Positions 1 to 11,310 of a DNA stretch of 44,060 nucleotides are shown here, in pieces. The notes beneath the pieces are model-generated. The model was not told the DNA's origin and made no database searches. It saw only the letters and a list, made by a program, of their open reading frames with translations. A program made the position numbers and the translations under genes. Each line of letters begins with the position of its first letter. The stretch's first letter is position 1. Source of the stretch: Asparagopsis taxiformis (Eukaryota > Rhodophyta > Florideophyceae > Bonnemaisoniales > Bonnemaisoniaceae); the NCBI GenBank assembly GCA_030407315.1, contig JALQPE010002874.1:1-44060 (forward strand). Direction: 5' to 3'.

Positions 1-165
1 TTCCCATTAACGGAGGTGGAGGAGGACTATATCGTGGAAGCCTGGAGACATGTGAGATGTCAGTACCCCATGGATGAGAAGAAAAGCATGTTGAGGTGCG
101 GTTCGGATATTCTTTCCATTAACGGAGGTGGAGGAGGGGCTATGTGGAAGCCTGGAGATAAGAAT
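1..165. repeat. Two partial copies of a ~112-bp tandem repeat
   Basis: The block containing CATTAACGGAGGTGGAGGAG and GTGGAAGCCTGGAGA occurs at about 4-50 and again at about 115-160. This gives a tandem period near 112 bp, with the first copy cut by the window edge. The short ORF across it reads the repeat (glycine run) and shows no domain. No gene is visible from 165 to the TIR at 450. Confidence 0.6.
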
Positions 166-449
166 AGAGTAGTCCTATACCCATGGATCACAAGAAACGT
201 TGTTGGGCTCCTTTTCGAAGCCCATTCGTCTCTTGAATAAATTTAGCACCCAAATCATATACGATTGCCGAGTTGACACCCCGTATGTCTCGTTGAAAAT
301 AGCAGGGTTCCACCACTCAGCTGGCGGGAGTAGTTACTGATTATATGAATATGGCTTAGCTCCCGCCAAACCGATAGCTCTGGGCTCAGGTTCTCCAAAT
401 GTGGTTATACGAATGTGTTCTGACAATGCTAGAAGACGAATATCTGCAT

Positions 450-630
450 CCTGATTTGAATTAAAATTTGGGCTATTCTCAAAACATGCACATGTGAACA
501 TGTTTTTGAGATGGGGGTGTGCCGTACGGCACAATCGACCGCCCAAATCGATGTTTTTTTGCAATTTTTTTTTCTGCCCGAAATTGTAGAATTTCTGGTC
601 TGGCCAGCAATGCATCTGAGCTGGACATCC
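450..630 (+). repeat. Left terminal inverted repeat of element copy 1
   Basis: The outer end is CCTGATTTGAATTAAAATTT. Inside are a nested palindrome (ACATGCACATGTGAACATGT) and the palindromic GTGCCGTACGGCAC, then a T-run, CTGGCCAGCAATGCA and GGACATCC. It matches the reverse complement of 4419-4600 and, directly, 21626-21806. Confidence 0.8.
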
Positions 631-982
631 CCATGTCCAGTGGCCGTCCGGATGTCGCTCACACTGGTAAGCGTGATGCACCTGTGACAACCTATGTGAC
701 TGCAGTCACAGCCGCCATGGCGGCCGTGCAGTACAACACTCAAAGACAGGGATCACAATCTTTTTAAAATTTTTCTCTCTACCACGTATCCGTCACAACT
801 TATTACCTACACCGGTTACGGGTTTTCAAGACCTTTCCAGTGCTGTGTACCCGTATACTCTGTTCCGTTCGATATCACCAGTGTTCCTCACGAAAGAGTG
901 CAAACGTCACGAGATACGTCGTCAAATTTGACTGTCTCGCCGAGCGGTCGCCATCCTGTACCGAATTTCCACTCATTCCATT

Positions 983-2391
983 ATGACGAATAGCGCAGGC
1001 GCAACAGCAATCCGATCGTTGACGACGCAACCGTGCCAATTCTGCGCGAACCCGCTAGCCTTGGGAGGATTCTAGTGACATGGGTACACGTCGAAACGTA
1101 GGTCGCGCGCCCGCGAACTACTCTCGCTGGCAAAGACTTCCTCCGCCTCTTGCTGGATTTGTTCGCCCACTCAAGTTTCGCAGACTTGACGGACAAGCCG
1201 GAGGTTTCACATACGCGGACCTTGGCGCTTGGGTTGCGCAGGGCACGGAAGAACAATTTCTGGCGCTGCAAGGTCGACTCAGCATGGCCTTCAGCGGTCG
1301 TTCGAAGAATGCTGGAGTCGAGGCGGATGTTGCCGAAATCGTCATGGCAGAGATGAACGTTTGAGCGAGCCAGCAGATTGTTCGTCTGGCATTACCCATT
1401 GCCGAGGTTTTCAAGACAGGATGAGCGTATCGGGCAATGGGTTGAGCACTGCATCCTTTCTGGGATCGTGCCGCAGACCTTCCTTATTGGATGTAACATG
1501 CTTCCTTCGCCACTACAGGCGCCGCAGCGCGGGGAACCAAGCGCCTTCGTTCTTGCTCCACCGGAAACGTTCGAGGTATTGATGTATTTCCAAGCGTTGT
1601 CTATCATCCGAAATCACAACAAGAACCTGCCGCGTCGCCTATTCGGCGACGCGGCCGAAGAGGGGAACGAAGCCGCACGCGTCCCAGCCCATCGGAAAAG
1701 CACTAATCGAGCTTGTTACGTGGTTCAAGTTTTATACCATGCTTGGACCGATGTGGCCTTCGCCGCAAAGTTTTCCAGCTTCGAAGAGTTGATGGCGCCG
1801 TACATCATTTTCGACAGCAGTGAGCATTGGTTTGACGTGCTCGATGAAGGTCTATTCGCACCGATGGAGCAGAAGCTAGATCTCTACCACGACAAAGCTC
1901 CCCTATCTCATCCTGATGGATATGGTGGAAAAGTAGAGACAAGAACCAGTGCGCAGCACAGTGCATTTAGGGACCTTGTGAGGAAGTTCTTCGACCGGTT
2001 GCAGTTTCTTATCGTCAACCCGGACCTGTACACCTGGCCGGAGTCCGACCGCTGGGGGGCGCTGGAAATATACTTGTCAAGCGGAAATCCGGACAAGCTG
2101 CCAGCGTACTTTGACACCCTCGACGAAGACGTTATGGCTGTCCTCCGCCCGGCACCACAAGCCGCGGACGCAGAAAAGGTCCCCAAGCCGGTTGATGACA
2201 CTCCCACTCGTCGCAACACAGGAGGGAGAGGTTTGGTTCCGTCGACAAGACACACAACCAGGCTTCAACTTGGACCTGGGAGGACCAGTCTTACTGCCCA
2301 AGGGCCGTCTCCCCCGTCACCGTCACCCCATGCTACAGAAGAGCAGGAAAGTGAAGGGCAGGCTCTCGCAAAGGACTTTCTTTCAAAATGA
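983..2391 (+). pseudogene. Broken helical protein gene upstream of the methyltransferase (copy 1)
   Basis: The region 983-1403 is nearly identical to the intact ORF at 22137-22583 (start MTNKRRRKSN), but single-base changes split it over three frames. From about 1400 an open frame continues to 2391 (337 codons by ORF). Its middle (about 1720-2030) resembles 36880-37230 in the second system: a helical stretch with a motif like PYxxxD and a later FWEHL/FFDRL-type helix, in the same order and the same place before the methyltransferase. The C-terminal 70 residues are Pro/Thr/Ser-rich. No enzymatic motif is recognised. The stop overlaps the next gene's start as ATGA at 2388-2391. This may be a true stop-start overlap, or a frameshift scar in what was one long protein with the methyltransferase. 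Function is unknown, probably an accessory or DNA-binding part. Confidence 0.55.
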
Positions 2392-4174
2392 GTCAGTATT
2401 GCCGGGTGTACGACGTCCCTTTCGAAGATTTGGTCAGTGCCGACGAGAGCCGAGAACACGTGCCCATCACGGGCAACGTTCAGCTCATTCTGACTGATCC
2501 GCCCTACAATGTTCGTCGTAAGAGGAACGATTCCAACTCTTCGTACGACAGGCTAACTGCAGAAGATATGCAGGCTAGCATCGAAGTGTTTGACGAGCTG
2601 TTGCGCCCCGGTGGCCACGGCATCGTGTTCTGCTCCGTTTTGCAGTTCTACGAATGGTTCCATTACTTGGAAACGTACAAAGGACCGCAGTCAGAAGGCC
2701 CAACCGATGCTGCTGCCAGTGATGACGGGTCGGATGAAGAAGAGGTTACGTCCATGAATTCGGACTCCGAAGCATCGCAGCACAGTGGCGAAGAAAGTGC
2801 GGATGAGGAGGATGAGTAGGACGAGGAGGACGTCGTTCGGAATTCAGTTTTCTTCGTTGACGAAGTACCTCTGTTGTTTGTCCGACTACCTGGGCACCTC
2901 TATCAAATGCCGGGGCGGAAGAGGTACCAACGCATGAACATGGCAGAGGTCGCTATCCACTTCTGGAAGCGAGGTGTTCCGTTCAAGACTGGAAGCGAGA
3001 TGGTGGCCTATAGGAACCACGGATACATGGACGGCACGTACCCGGCGTGGTGCAACGTCACCATCAATATGCCCGCCATCGATTCGAATGAGATGGTGTG
3101 GCGAACAAGGAGCACAACCGGTGCTACGGTCAGAGTTCGTGCAGAGCAGAAGAGCGTCGCTCTCATGATGGAGTTGATCAGCCAGCATTCACAGCCTGGT
3201 GATATTGTTGTCGATCCATTCTCTGGCACTTTCGCAACGGGAAAAGCAGCTATGAGCTTGCCTGAGCACCGTGTTTTCGTCGGCAGTGACATGGACAAAT
3301 TGTGTGCGGCACGATCGCTTCCAAAGCTGTGTGCAGTCATGTCACGTGTAATTCTTTCAAACAACACTGACATGAGGGTCACGACAGAAGCGAAACAGAG
3401 TGCTGAGAAGTTCTTGGCGTCCCCCTCTGTCACGATGCGTACGCAGAGGGAACGCAGGATCATCGAACCCCCACCTGGCCTTCCCCTGTACCAGAGGTTC
3501 CCGAAATATATTCGGCAGTACCTCTGGCAGCTGTGCCCAGAGTCGATTGCGTCGCACGAGCACATGGAAAAACCGGTACATTATTGGCCACCTTCCCTGC
3601 GCCGCTGGTTGCAAACTGAAAACCCTCGCGTGATGCGGGCACACGATTGTGTTGCGAAAAAATTGAGCGTTCGACCATCGCTGATTAAGCATCCAAATGC
3701 AGGAAGAGGGCTCTTCGCTGAACAGACATTTAATGTTGGCGACGAAGTATGTGCATACTACGGAACTGTTGTGTACTCTGATATGAGCAAGGAGTCGATT
3801 CGGTTCGCGTACGGAGAGGGTCACATGGCGATAACGAAGGAAACATTCTTGATGTATGCCATCAAGCTGTATGCAACAGCGGAGGACGACGAAAACATCG
3901 AGCATCCAATTTGGATTGTTCCGGCTCCGTTCTGTTCGGCGCAGTTCATCAACGACCCGCGGTATTTGCGAGGTGAGGACACTCCGGCGGAAGACACCAG
4001 GCGGATGGCCAACGTCGAGTTTGTCGAGAACTACAGCAGCGGTTCGACGGGGAAGAACTCAAGGCGAAGGACCTAGAAAATCCGAAGATCATTGTAGTAC
4101 GTGCAATCCGCGATATCCGTCCGGGGCAGGAGCTCTACGTTCATTATGGGACAGCGTTTAGAGCATGGAATTAG
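2388..4174 (+). pseudogene. DNA amino-methyltransferase fused to a SET domain (copy 1), two lesions
   Basis: The N-terminal part has the motif IV signature LILTDPPYN (DPPY at residues 37-40), and the SAM-binding motif I, DPFSGTFATGKA, lies about 240 residues later near 3213. This motif IV-before-I order is that of beta-class N6-adenine/N4-cytosine DNA methyltransferases. An acidic Asp/Glu/Ser insert (about 2700-2850) lies between them. From about 3690 a SET domain follows: GRGLFAEQ, then GDEVCAYYG, then FINDP near 3946, ANVEF, and finally GQELYVHYG near 4128. Two lesions break it: an in-frame TAG at 2817-2819 inside the acidic stretch, and a one-base frameshift near 4037, after which the SET C-terminus continues in another frame to the stop at 4172-4174. 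The expected product would methylate DNA and perhaps lysine. The SET asparagine motif reads ND where NH is usual. A paralogue lies at 37317-39231. Confidence 0.8.
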
Positions 4175-4418
4175 GGTCACGAAAGATGTTTTCATTTCGA
4201 CTACAAATAAAGCTACGTTCCAGAGTTGAAGTATATCATATAATGCAGCATGTCCAGCCACCATTAGTCCAGGGTGAAACTATTCAGCAGTACTCGCCTG
4301 TCAAAAACCAATCGTTCACACTCTAGGTGCACTTCGTCCGAGCAGTGAACCTGACTGCTTGGTTGCTGTTATGCGTGCAGATGCAAAATACAAGACCAAG
4401 TTGAAATGGACGCCCGGT

Positions 4419-4600
4419 GGATGTCCAGCTCAGTTGCATTGCTGTCCAGCCCAGAAATTCTACAATTCAGGGCAGAAAAAAATATTGCAAAAAACATCGA
4501 TTTCAGCGGGTCGATTGTGCCGTACGGCACACCCCCATCTCAAAAACATGTTCACATGTGCATGTTTTTGAGAATAGCCCAAATTTTAATTCAAATCAGG
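4419..4600 (-). repeat. Right terminal inverted repeat of element copy 1
   Basis: This is the reverse complement of 450-630 with small indels. It ends outwardly with AATTCAAATCAGG at 4600 and keeps the GTGCCGTACGGCAC palindrome and the T/A-run. Confidence 0.8.
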
Positions 4601-4833
4601 ACGTCTTCCGGACATAGGGGTGCTCGCGGCCTAGCTCGACAGCTGTAATTGTACCTCATTAAATACTGTTGATGACTGCCTACCGTATACAATCTGGGCT
4701 GTTGGCGTATTCTCCGGTACTTGACCTGACCTGAACGTTCATCGCAGACCGTTGTGGTTACCGACACTATACAGCAATCTTTTTTGTATCTCGTGCAACT
4801 CAATCCTTCCATCGCTTCCGGGAAGGCTTCATT

Positions 4834-6941
4834 ATGCCGCCGCGTATTGCGAAGAAAGCTCCAAAGCCTCCGGGCCTCCAGAAAAACCGGTCAGCAGCTG
4901 CTGTATCGAGTGCCCGACAATCCCGTGCGAAGAAGCGGTCTGGGTCTACCGGCAGCATTGAACCGCGGTCCGGTAGTCGCAAGACGGACCGGCGCAGAAC
5001 TGGGGATCCGCAGCGAGAAAGTGAGGAAGGAGGAAAGGCGCGGAGAGAGATGGGGCTTGACCGAGGCAAGCGTGCTCGCAGGGACAGTGAACATCATGAT
5101 GATGACATGATAGTGGCTCAAAACATGTTGGAATTGCGGCAGAGTGCTATGGCAAAGGTAGTTCCTCCCGGGTTGGCAGATGCGGAGGTGCTGCAGACGG
5201 AGTCCCAGCTGGGGGTTCCCGAGACACTGGAGGCTGGGACCCCCACTGCGCCAACTATGCCGAGTACATCAGCCTCAGCAGGTAATGCAGTCAGGGACCC
5301 GAGGATAGCGGCAAGGGATGTTGTTTCTGAGCAACGTTCACAGGATGCCAACTATCATCGGCGGTCAGGTGGTACTGAGGGGAGAGAGCAGCCGGAGTGC
5401 GGGCCTCGTCACAACAGACCGTCATTGGTGCCAAATATGCGCGTAGCGCCCCCGCGACGTCAGGCTATTGCCGATGGAGGACATCATAATCCCGATAGCG
5501 TGCGTGATGGGGGGAAGGTGAGGGCAGAGAGGTTGCATCCGCCGGAATCCATCGATTTAATGGCGAGTCGCATCAATGCGCAGAAGAAGAAGATCGCGGA
5601 GCTGGAAAAAAAGTGTTTAGCCAGGACATAGCAAACAAGGCGCTCACCACGGAGATAGTTGCGTTGGAGGCTAAGGTGAAGACTCTGCAGGCGGAAAATG
5701 CCAGCCTTACTGCAATTGCGAGAACAGGTAGAATCAGTGATCACGGTGGCGGTAAGTCGAACATACAGAAAGCCATTCCTGTGAAATACCTTGGAGTTCT
5801 TAGGGCGGTTGAGGAAAACCTGACAAAGTGGTGCAAGAACGAGACTATGGAGCTGGACCCTATGGCGGAACAAACGCAGAGACGTTGGACTGGACGTACC
5901 ATCGAGGTAGAGCCGGTAGAAGGGACACTTTGGAGCGAAAACGGTGTAGGATATATTGCTACCCCTCCGGGCTATATCATCAAGAATCTGCAGTGGTATA
6001 CACCTTCGTACAGGGACGAGAGTGATCTGCTGAATGACTTGGTGTGACACGTACTGCGCCAAAGTCCGTGGTGTGATGTGTTTTCCGATGAGGAGCAGCG
6101 TGTGTGCTGTCAAGAGGCTGTGGCGGGGAGCAAGGAATTGAAAGTGAAGGTGACGCAGAAACTGTCCGACGTGATGAGTGCACGGAAGCGTAATGCGAGG
6201 GACAGATTGTTCGGTTCGCTGGGGTACACGAAATTAATGTCTAGAGGCCCGACGCTGACGACGCGAGCTGAGATGGACGAGCGAGAGGATCAAAAGCGCG
6301 AAGCTTCTGAGAGGCTTTTGAAACGGGAAAGCAAAGGTGATTTGGATATGGGGAGGTGGCGAACGGCACCGTTCTCAGAGCTGCGATACAGCAAAGGCTT
6401 GGTTCCTGACAGCTTCGAAATGGAAGTGAATGGTGATGCATGGTTTAACAACCGAGTAGCTGTGAATGTGCTGGACATCTTCAGGGGTTATTCGATACGA
6501 CCAGAACAAGTAATGGACATAGAGACGAGCATACTAACGCTGGCGCGCCTGGATGCTTGGCTAGTGACTACTGTGGAGTGTTTGGATGAACCGAAGGGGA
6601 AAGGAGGTGCACGGCAGAAGGAGTTTACAAGGCGGTACAGTCAAGATGTGGGGGTAGCTTTTCAGCAATTAGTTGGTATGGTGGTGTACTGCATGTCTTG
6701 TCTCCAAGGCTCGCAAGCAAGGGAAGAAACGGACGTTGTCGAGAGCGAACAGCGGACTAGTGCACAGTCACGGCATGTGTTTGCAAGCCGTACTGTGACA
6801 AGAGAGGCTGTTGAAGTGTGGCAAAGCGGAGAGGGGTCTGGAATTGTTCATGTCGTTGATGATGTAAACCGCTGCTCATCACTTGTTCTAGTGTCCGAGG
6901 ATTGGATTCAATCGCATATTACGTCAAACCTCGTGCTGTAA
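4834..6941 (+). pseudogene. Coiled-coil protein gene of a repeated family, split by two frameshifts
   Basis: The start is ATG at 4834 with A at -3. The N-terminal 200 residues are basic and low complexity (Lys/Arg/Ser/Gly), probably nuclear. A heptad-rich coiled coil spans 5560-5710 but crosses a frameshift near 5615-5630 (INAQKKKIAELEKK, then IVALEAKVKTLQAENASL). A second shift near 6040-6080 joins the globular part, which has a motif ARKRNARDRLFGSLGY around 6170-6230 and ends at 6941. Coiled-coil length, this motif and the following helical region are shared with the minus-strand gene at 34378-32697 (SNAEVRQSKKSLIGTAVGKR), so this is a family of at least two in the window. It converges on the transposase at 10234-7195 and may be that element's second protein. 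I do not recognise the domain; a DNA-binding or BEN-like role is a guess. Confidence 0.5.
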
Positions 6942-7194
6942 TGGATTGTGTGATTGCGCAAGGACTAATTGGCGCAGAACTTTTCGTCGTTGACCCATAT
7001 GCTGGACACCTGAGTGCAAACCTGAATGTCGAAATCAATGCCCCACAGTATGGGGGCATGGAGCGGCGCCATGCAGCCACTGCTGATAACGGTTTTGGCG
7101 TAATGGAGGATGGTTGAAATTAGTGCAGTAAATGTGACGTTGGCTAGAAGGCTTATCATGTAGTACATTATCAATAGAGTGCTGCGATTTAGAT

Positions 7195-10100
7195 TTATTC
7201 TTCTTCATTATCATCTGTGAACTGGTAATCAGTGTTGGTGTAGAAGCGGTTGAGATAGAAACGGTGGTCCGACCAGTGCATTTGTTTCGTAAATGGCTTG
7301 ACTGGAAAGTTACTTCGTACGATGTGCACGGTGCCAGATATAGTAGATGCAGGAATGAGGTCAAAGCAAGGACCACCTGCACTGTGGGATGCAGTGTCAT
7401 TGCTGTCAACGGATCCGTTGTCCGGGTCCCATGTGGACCACTTTAAACAAATGCACCCAAGTGATTTTTCCACAGCGGTTTTTGGGGCAAAGCAGGTCAT
7501 ATACTACACGAAAGCGATTTCTACAGGTTGAAACAGGTTTGGAGACTGCAGGCGTACCAGTGCCAGGACGCGCCCTACCCATATGGTTCTGTAGTCATCT
7601 GCAGTCCGGAGATGACGACAAAGGAGTACTGCGATCTCTTTGCGGGGCCGAATGATGAAGTTGCAAAGACGCGCTGCTGCTTGTGCCTCGACACGTTTGT
7701 GGGGCGAAGCATGCCACTGTGCGGGTCAAAGTCGTCGGCATCTGGGACGTACCCTCCCATGACGTAGGCGGACTTTACCGCGGTGACGGAAATGTCCATG
7801 TCATGTATTGGAGGGCCTTCTGCCGTGGCGCGCAGTCTAGCGAGGGTGAGGAACGCTTGTGCAGCTGTGTCACCGAGTTGCTGGAATAGCGTTATGGTGC
7901 CAGACGGGAACGAGGAGTTGTGCAGAGGCAAAAGAGTGGCAGGATCGGGCTGTCCGTCGATATCTGCAACAAGGAGGGTTGCACCCGGCAGCAGGGAGGC
8001 AAAGTCGTGCAGTGCAACGGTGAATCCGTCGCGAACGAGTACTGCACCGTCTGTGGGCGATATCATCCGTGGGTTTCCCAATGTGTTCGATGGGGTGTGA
8101 CCAGTTGGAGTGGCCAAAGAGAATTCCATGTGGCGAATAGTCTCTTCCATGGCTGTGGAGCGCCTTCGAGAGGTTTTCCTATAACTCTGTTTGAACAGAA
8201 GATGCGAGTGTTCGTAGGGGCCTGCATCGATGTGTTCCAGGGCGCCATATCTCTGCAAGTCACCGGGAAGATGGTCAAGAAGATGGAACTTGAAAGTTTT
8301 GAGACCTGTGGTGTGGAATGGGCCGAGGGTGGAGAGCATTGATTGTTTGAAATAGGAAATGGAGTTCTGGAGGCTTTCGAGTTCGGCGGCAGTCCAGTGC
8401 TTGATGCGACCGCGTTTCATGACCCATGCGACGAGGTCAGAGTATTGCGTGCAGATGGAAGTGAGGGGGGCTGTCTCTACTTCGTCACAGCATGTGTCAA
8501 TGAATGCTGCGATGAAAGGGAACACCATGTCGACATGGTGATAGTCTTTGGCTGCGAGCATGCCGCGTATGCCGTCCTCCGTGAAGAGGCCGTTCAAATT
8601 GGTGCCCTTCTCACCCTTGGAGAAGTCGACATGAAGACCGGTGATGTAGTAGTCGCGTTCGATAGCGGACAGAATGCTGTTTGAGCCGGCGAGGATGGAT
8701 TTTTTCACCTTCTTGAAGGTGCGAGGTGTCCCGGAACGGGAGGCAGTGGTGGTGGTGAGGTCTGGGGAGCTGAGGCGGTGGACAATGCACTGTTTGATGA
8801 GCTTTGAGATGCCGAGGTGGAGATTGTGCAGAGGCTCGAAGGAGAAAATGTTGTAGGGGTCTAGGGGACTGTTGGTGGGTAAAAGAGCGGTCGATTCGAG
8901 GACAGAGTGTTGTTCGAGGAGGGAGAGAGCTTCGAGCGGAGCAGTTGTATGCTCCTGAGCGCTCTCTTGACGTGCAGAGTGTGTATCATCGAGGGAGCGG
9001 GGCTGGTGTGGCGCGGTGGATTCAAGTTGAGTGGCGGGGATGTAGCAGCGGTGGCAGGGATGTGTGGTGGTAGTGCTGTTGCGAGTGCATGACAGCTCTT
9101 TGGCCTCTGGAAAGTCGCAGCAATAATTGGCTAGGATGGGAAAGCATTGGCGGGCAGTTGCGGTGGAGTCTGTGCAGGGGAACCCGGAAGAGAACGCGGT
9201 GGATAGGGACGAAAACACTTTTTCGAGTGCTTTATGAAGAATATCAATTTTGCGAGCGCGACTAGCAGAACTAGAGGTTGTCGGCATTTCATCACCGAAC
9301 AAGGCGTTGGACGAAGGGTTAACAATGTACGGAAGATACCCGACGATGGTGATGCCGGTACGGATACAGTGGCGACGGAGGGGGGCGGAGAAGTTGAGCA
9401 GTGTGACGTGTATGGGGTATGCGACGATTGCGGAGCTCTTGAGGCTTGTGCTGATCTTGTCGGAGTACACTTGGAGGAGGCCGGCAAAGGAGGAAGGTGT
9501 GGGATCATTTCCTCTGCCCATACGACCTGTGGATCTTCCGAGAGCTGCACGCGCTGTCTAGTAACCTGGTGCAGCGTTTTCGCGAATTCTGTGTGTAGGG
9601 GATGAGAAAATATTGCGGTGCCGTCTGGGGCGGTCTGTGGGGAGGGGTGGAAGAGAGTATTTTGGTCGTTAGCCAGTGCTAACTGCCTGCGGAGCATGTC
9701 GACTGGGTCGCGGAGGTACAGCTGTGCCGAGTACTTACCAGTTTTGTCTGGAATGATGTGGCTCTTGTAACCTTCGGTGCGGAAATGTGTTTCGACCATG
9801 GAAGCGGTAACGTGGCGACATTCTTCTACGGTGCGAACGGCGCTGTTGAACTTTTCTAGGGAGAATGCGGGGTCTTGTAGGATGGTGATGACTTCGCTCA
9901 CGCGGCCAGCGCTGGCCTTGTACTCGAGGGTTGTGAGACTGGCGGCGAGGGATTGCACGAGGAGGTCTGCGCGGGAGGGGGTTGAGGTTGGTGGCAGTGG
10001 AGCGTCACAGGGTGAGTCGCTGGAGGAAGCACGACCAGATTCTGGGTCTGGGGAGCTGGGTTGCGGGGAATCATGGTCGCCGTTTCGAGCAGGCTCATGG

Positions 10101-10234
10101 GTGACGGCAGGGACACAAGCGTTGTTGAAATGTTGGGGAGAGGGGTTGAAACGGTAGCGACACGTTCGCTCATGCAGCGCGAGCGCATAAGCATCTACGC
10201 AGTAGTAGAAGAACCCTTCATACTTGCATTCCAT
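7195..10234 (-). pseudogene. Plavaka/CACTA-type transposase, frameshifted
   Basis: Read from 10234 downward. A possible Cys/His finger lies at the N-terminus (CVDAYALALHERTC), followed by a Ser/Pro-rich linker. The N-terminal domain ends in QVVWAEEMI, where a one-base shift near 9490 moves to the next frame. This contains VYSDKISTS, the equivalent of the SDKT block of Plavaka transposases, then GITIVGYLPYI, a Cys-rich HPCHRCYIPA, and DPYNIFSFEPLHNLHLGISK (about 8810-8870), which matches the family's DPYE-SFD-LH-xHxG block. A C-terminal helical region with FKFHLLDHLPGDL and YEHSHLLFKQ follows. The main frame stops at 7575, but family-like C-terminal sequence continues in another frame to 7195 (WSDHRFYLNRFY). 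These elements move by cut and paste. This copy is dead as read. No TIRs were found. Confidence 0.75.
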
Positions 10235-10249
10235 GTCGAGTTTTGACGC

Positions 10250-10840
10250 AAAAGGGAGGATTGCGAGCTGAACAGGGGAGACTGTGCCGTCCAGATGCGA
10301 CCAATTTTATTTTTGTAGTGCTTTCGAGACTTGGAATGTAACGTGTTCGTAGTTTTGAGGGTAGTAGTTTTGTGCTCACTCCAGCTGACATCCCAACGGT
10401 GGAATTTAACCGAGAGTTCAATCATTTCCAACTGTTACATCACATTGCGTGCTGGCAACGTGTGCATAGAAGGACGAACGACTGCCCTGGGACATGAATT
10501 TTCAATTAATTCATTTGTAATAATAAACTTTTTTATTTCCGAACTTCGTGGAATCTGAATGTGCTTTACAGCGGATATGCCACGGATCATGTAAGGAAAG
10601 CAAATGGATTCTCATATATATGATTATATGTTTATATTCGTTGTTCTCGATCCGGATCTCATTGTTCGGGGATTCAGAGACCATGGCTTGGGCCATACTC
10701 AATCTCACTGCCGGCGATGATTTCGAGTATGCACAGCAAGACTTAAGCGGACGCTGAAAGCTGTCCGGTCGACGCCGCAGGCTCCACTCCGCCCTCATCA
10801 CCGACTGAGATTCTTTGACCGCCTTTGCTTTGTTTAGTGT
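10250..10840. other. Non-coding stretch upstream of the transposase
   Basis: AT-rich in its middle (10490-10680), with only short overlapping ORFs that show no domain. It probably holds the transposase promoter and the rest of its element, but I see no TIR or clear TATA box. Confidence 0.4.
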
Positions 10841-11310
10841 AGAGGATGGACGAAGGTACGTGCGCGAATCTTGAGGGTATGCATTGAGGGAAGCGTGGGT
10901 TTTGAGTCTGACTATTTCCGTTGATGCGATATTTTTCATTGGAAGCCTGTTGACTCATGGTGTGTATTGAGCGGAGGATGGAATAGAGGTACGTGAAATT
11001 TTGAAAGTATGCTGCGAGGGAAGGTTGGTTTTGAGTCTGACTGTTGTGGTTGATTCAGATGTTGTGTAGATGATGCAGGAATGTTGATGACGGAAGGTAA
11101 GTTTCATTGAGCGCCAGGATTTGTTTTGCGAAGATATGGACTGCTGACTTTGATTATTCATTGCAAGGTTTTTGCATCATGGTTTGTATTGTGTGTAGGA
11201 TGGATGAGAGGTAAGTAAGGGAGTTTCTAGGATATCTGGCGTGGTAAGCATTGCTTTTGAATCTGACTGTTGGGGTTGATGTTGTGCATGTGATGCAGGA
11301 GTGGTGAAGC
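10840..11310 (+). repeat. Three degenerate tandem units with splice-site-like motifs
   Basis: Units begin near 10843, 10965 and 11190. Each has an AGGATGG-type block, then GAGGTACGTG or GAGGTAAGTA, then GAGGGAAG or GTGGTAAG, then TTTTGAGTCTGACT or its variant. Two also end in GATGATGCAGGA or GTGATGCAGGA. Spacing is irregular (about 120-220 bp) and divergence is high. No protein signal is seen. Confidence 0.5.

Larger units (their letters stand above)
450..4600 (+). mobile_element. TIR-bounded DNA element carrying a methyltransferase-SET gene (copy 1)
   Basis: The element is bounded by inverted repeats at 450-630 and 4419-4600, both starting with CCTGATTTGAATTAAAATTT at the outside. It contains two consecutive plus-strand genes, a helical protein (983-2391) and a DNA methyltransferase-SET protein (2388-4174), and no transposase or reverse transcriptase. 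The left 950 bp recur at 21626-22564, so this is a repeated unit and not a one-off palindrome. No clean target-site duplication is visible: the bases outside the two ends share only a GAAGACG motif. It is best read as a non-autonomous element, or one moved by an enzyme of a type I do not recognise. Its genes are broken here. Confidence 0.7.

Noticed and set aside
16..240. Small ORF at the window start
   Set aside because: It lies across a ~112-bp tandem repeat and reads repeat sequence; no domain or start context.
2388..2391. Bacterial contamination, suggested by ATGA overlap and a phage-like methyltransferase
   Set aside because: The same contig carries LTR elements, a GT-AG intron, a SET domain and a Plavaka-type transposase, and the repeats link the regions.
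2388..4174. DIRS-type retrotransposon, because DIRS elements carry a methyltransferase
   Set aside because: No reverse transcriptase or tyrosine recombinase lies next to it, it is bounded by TIRs, and it has a SET domain that DIRS elements lack.
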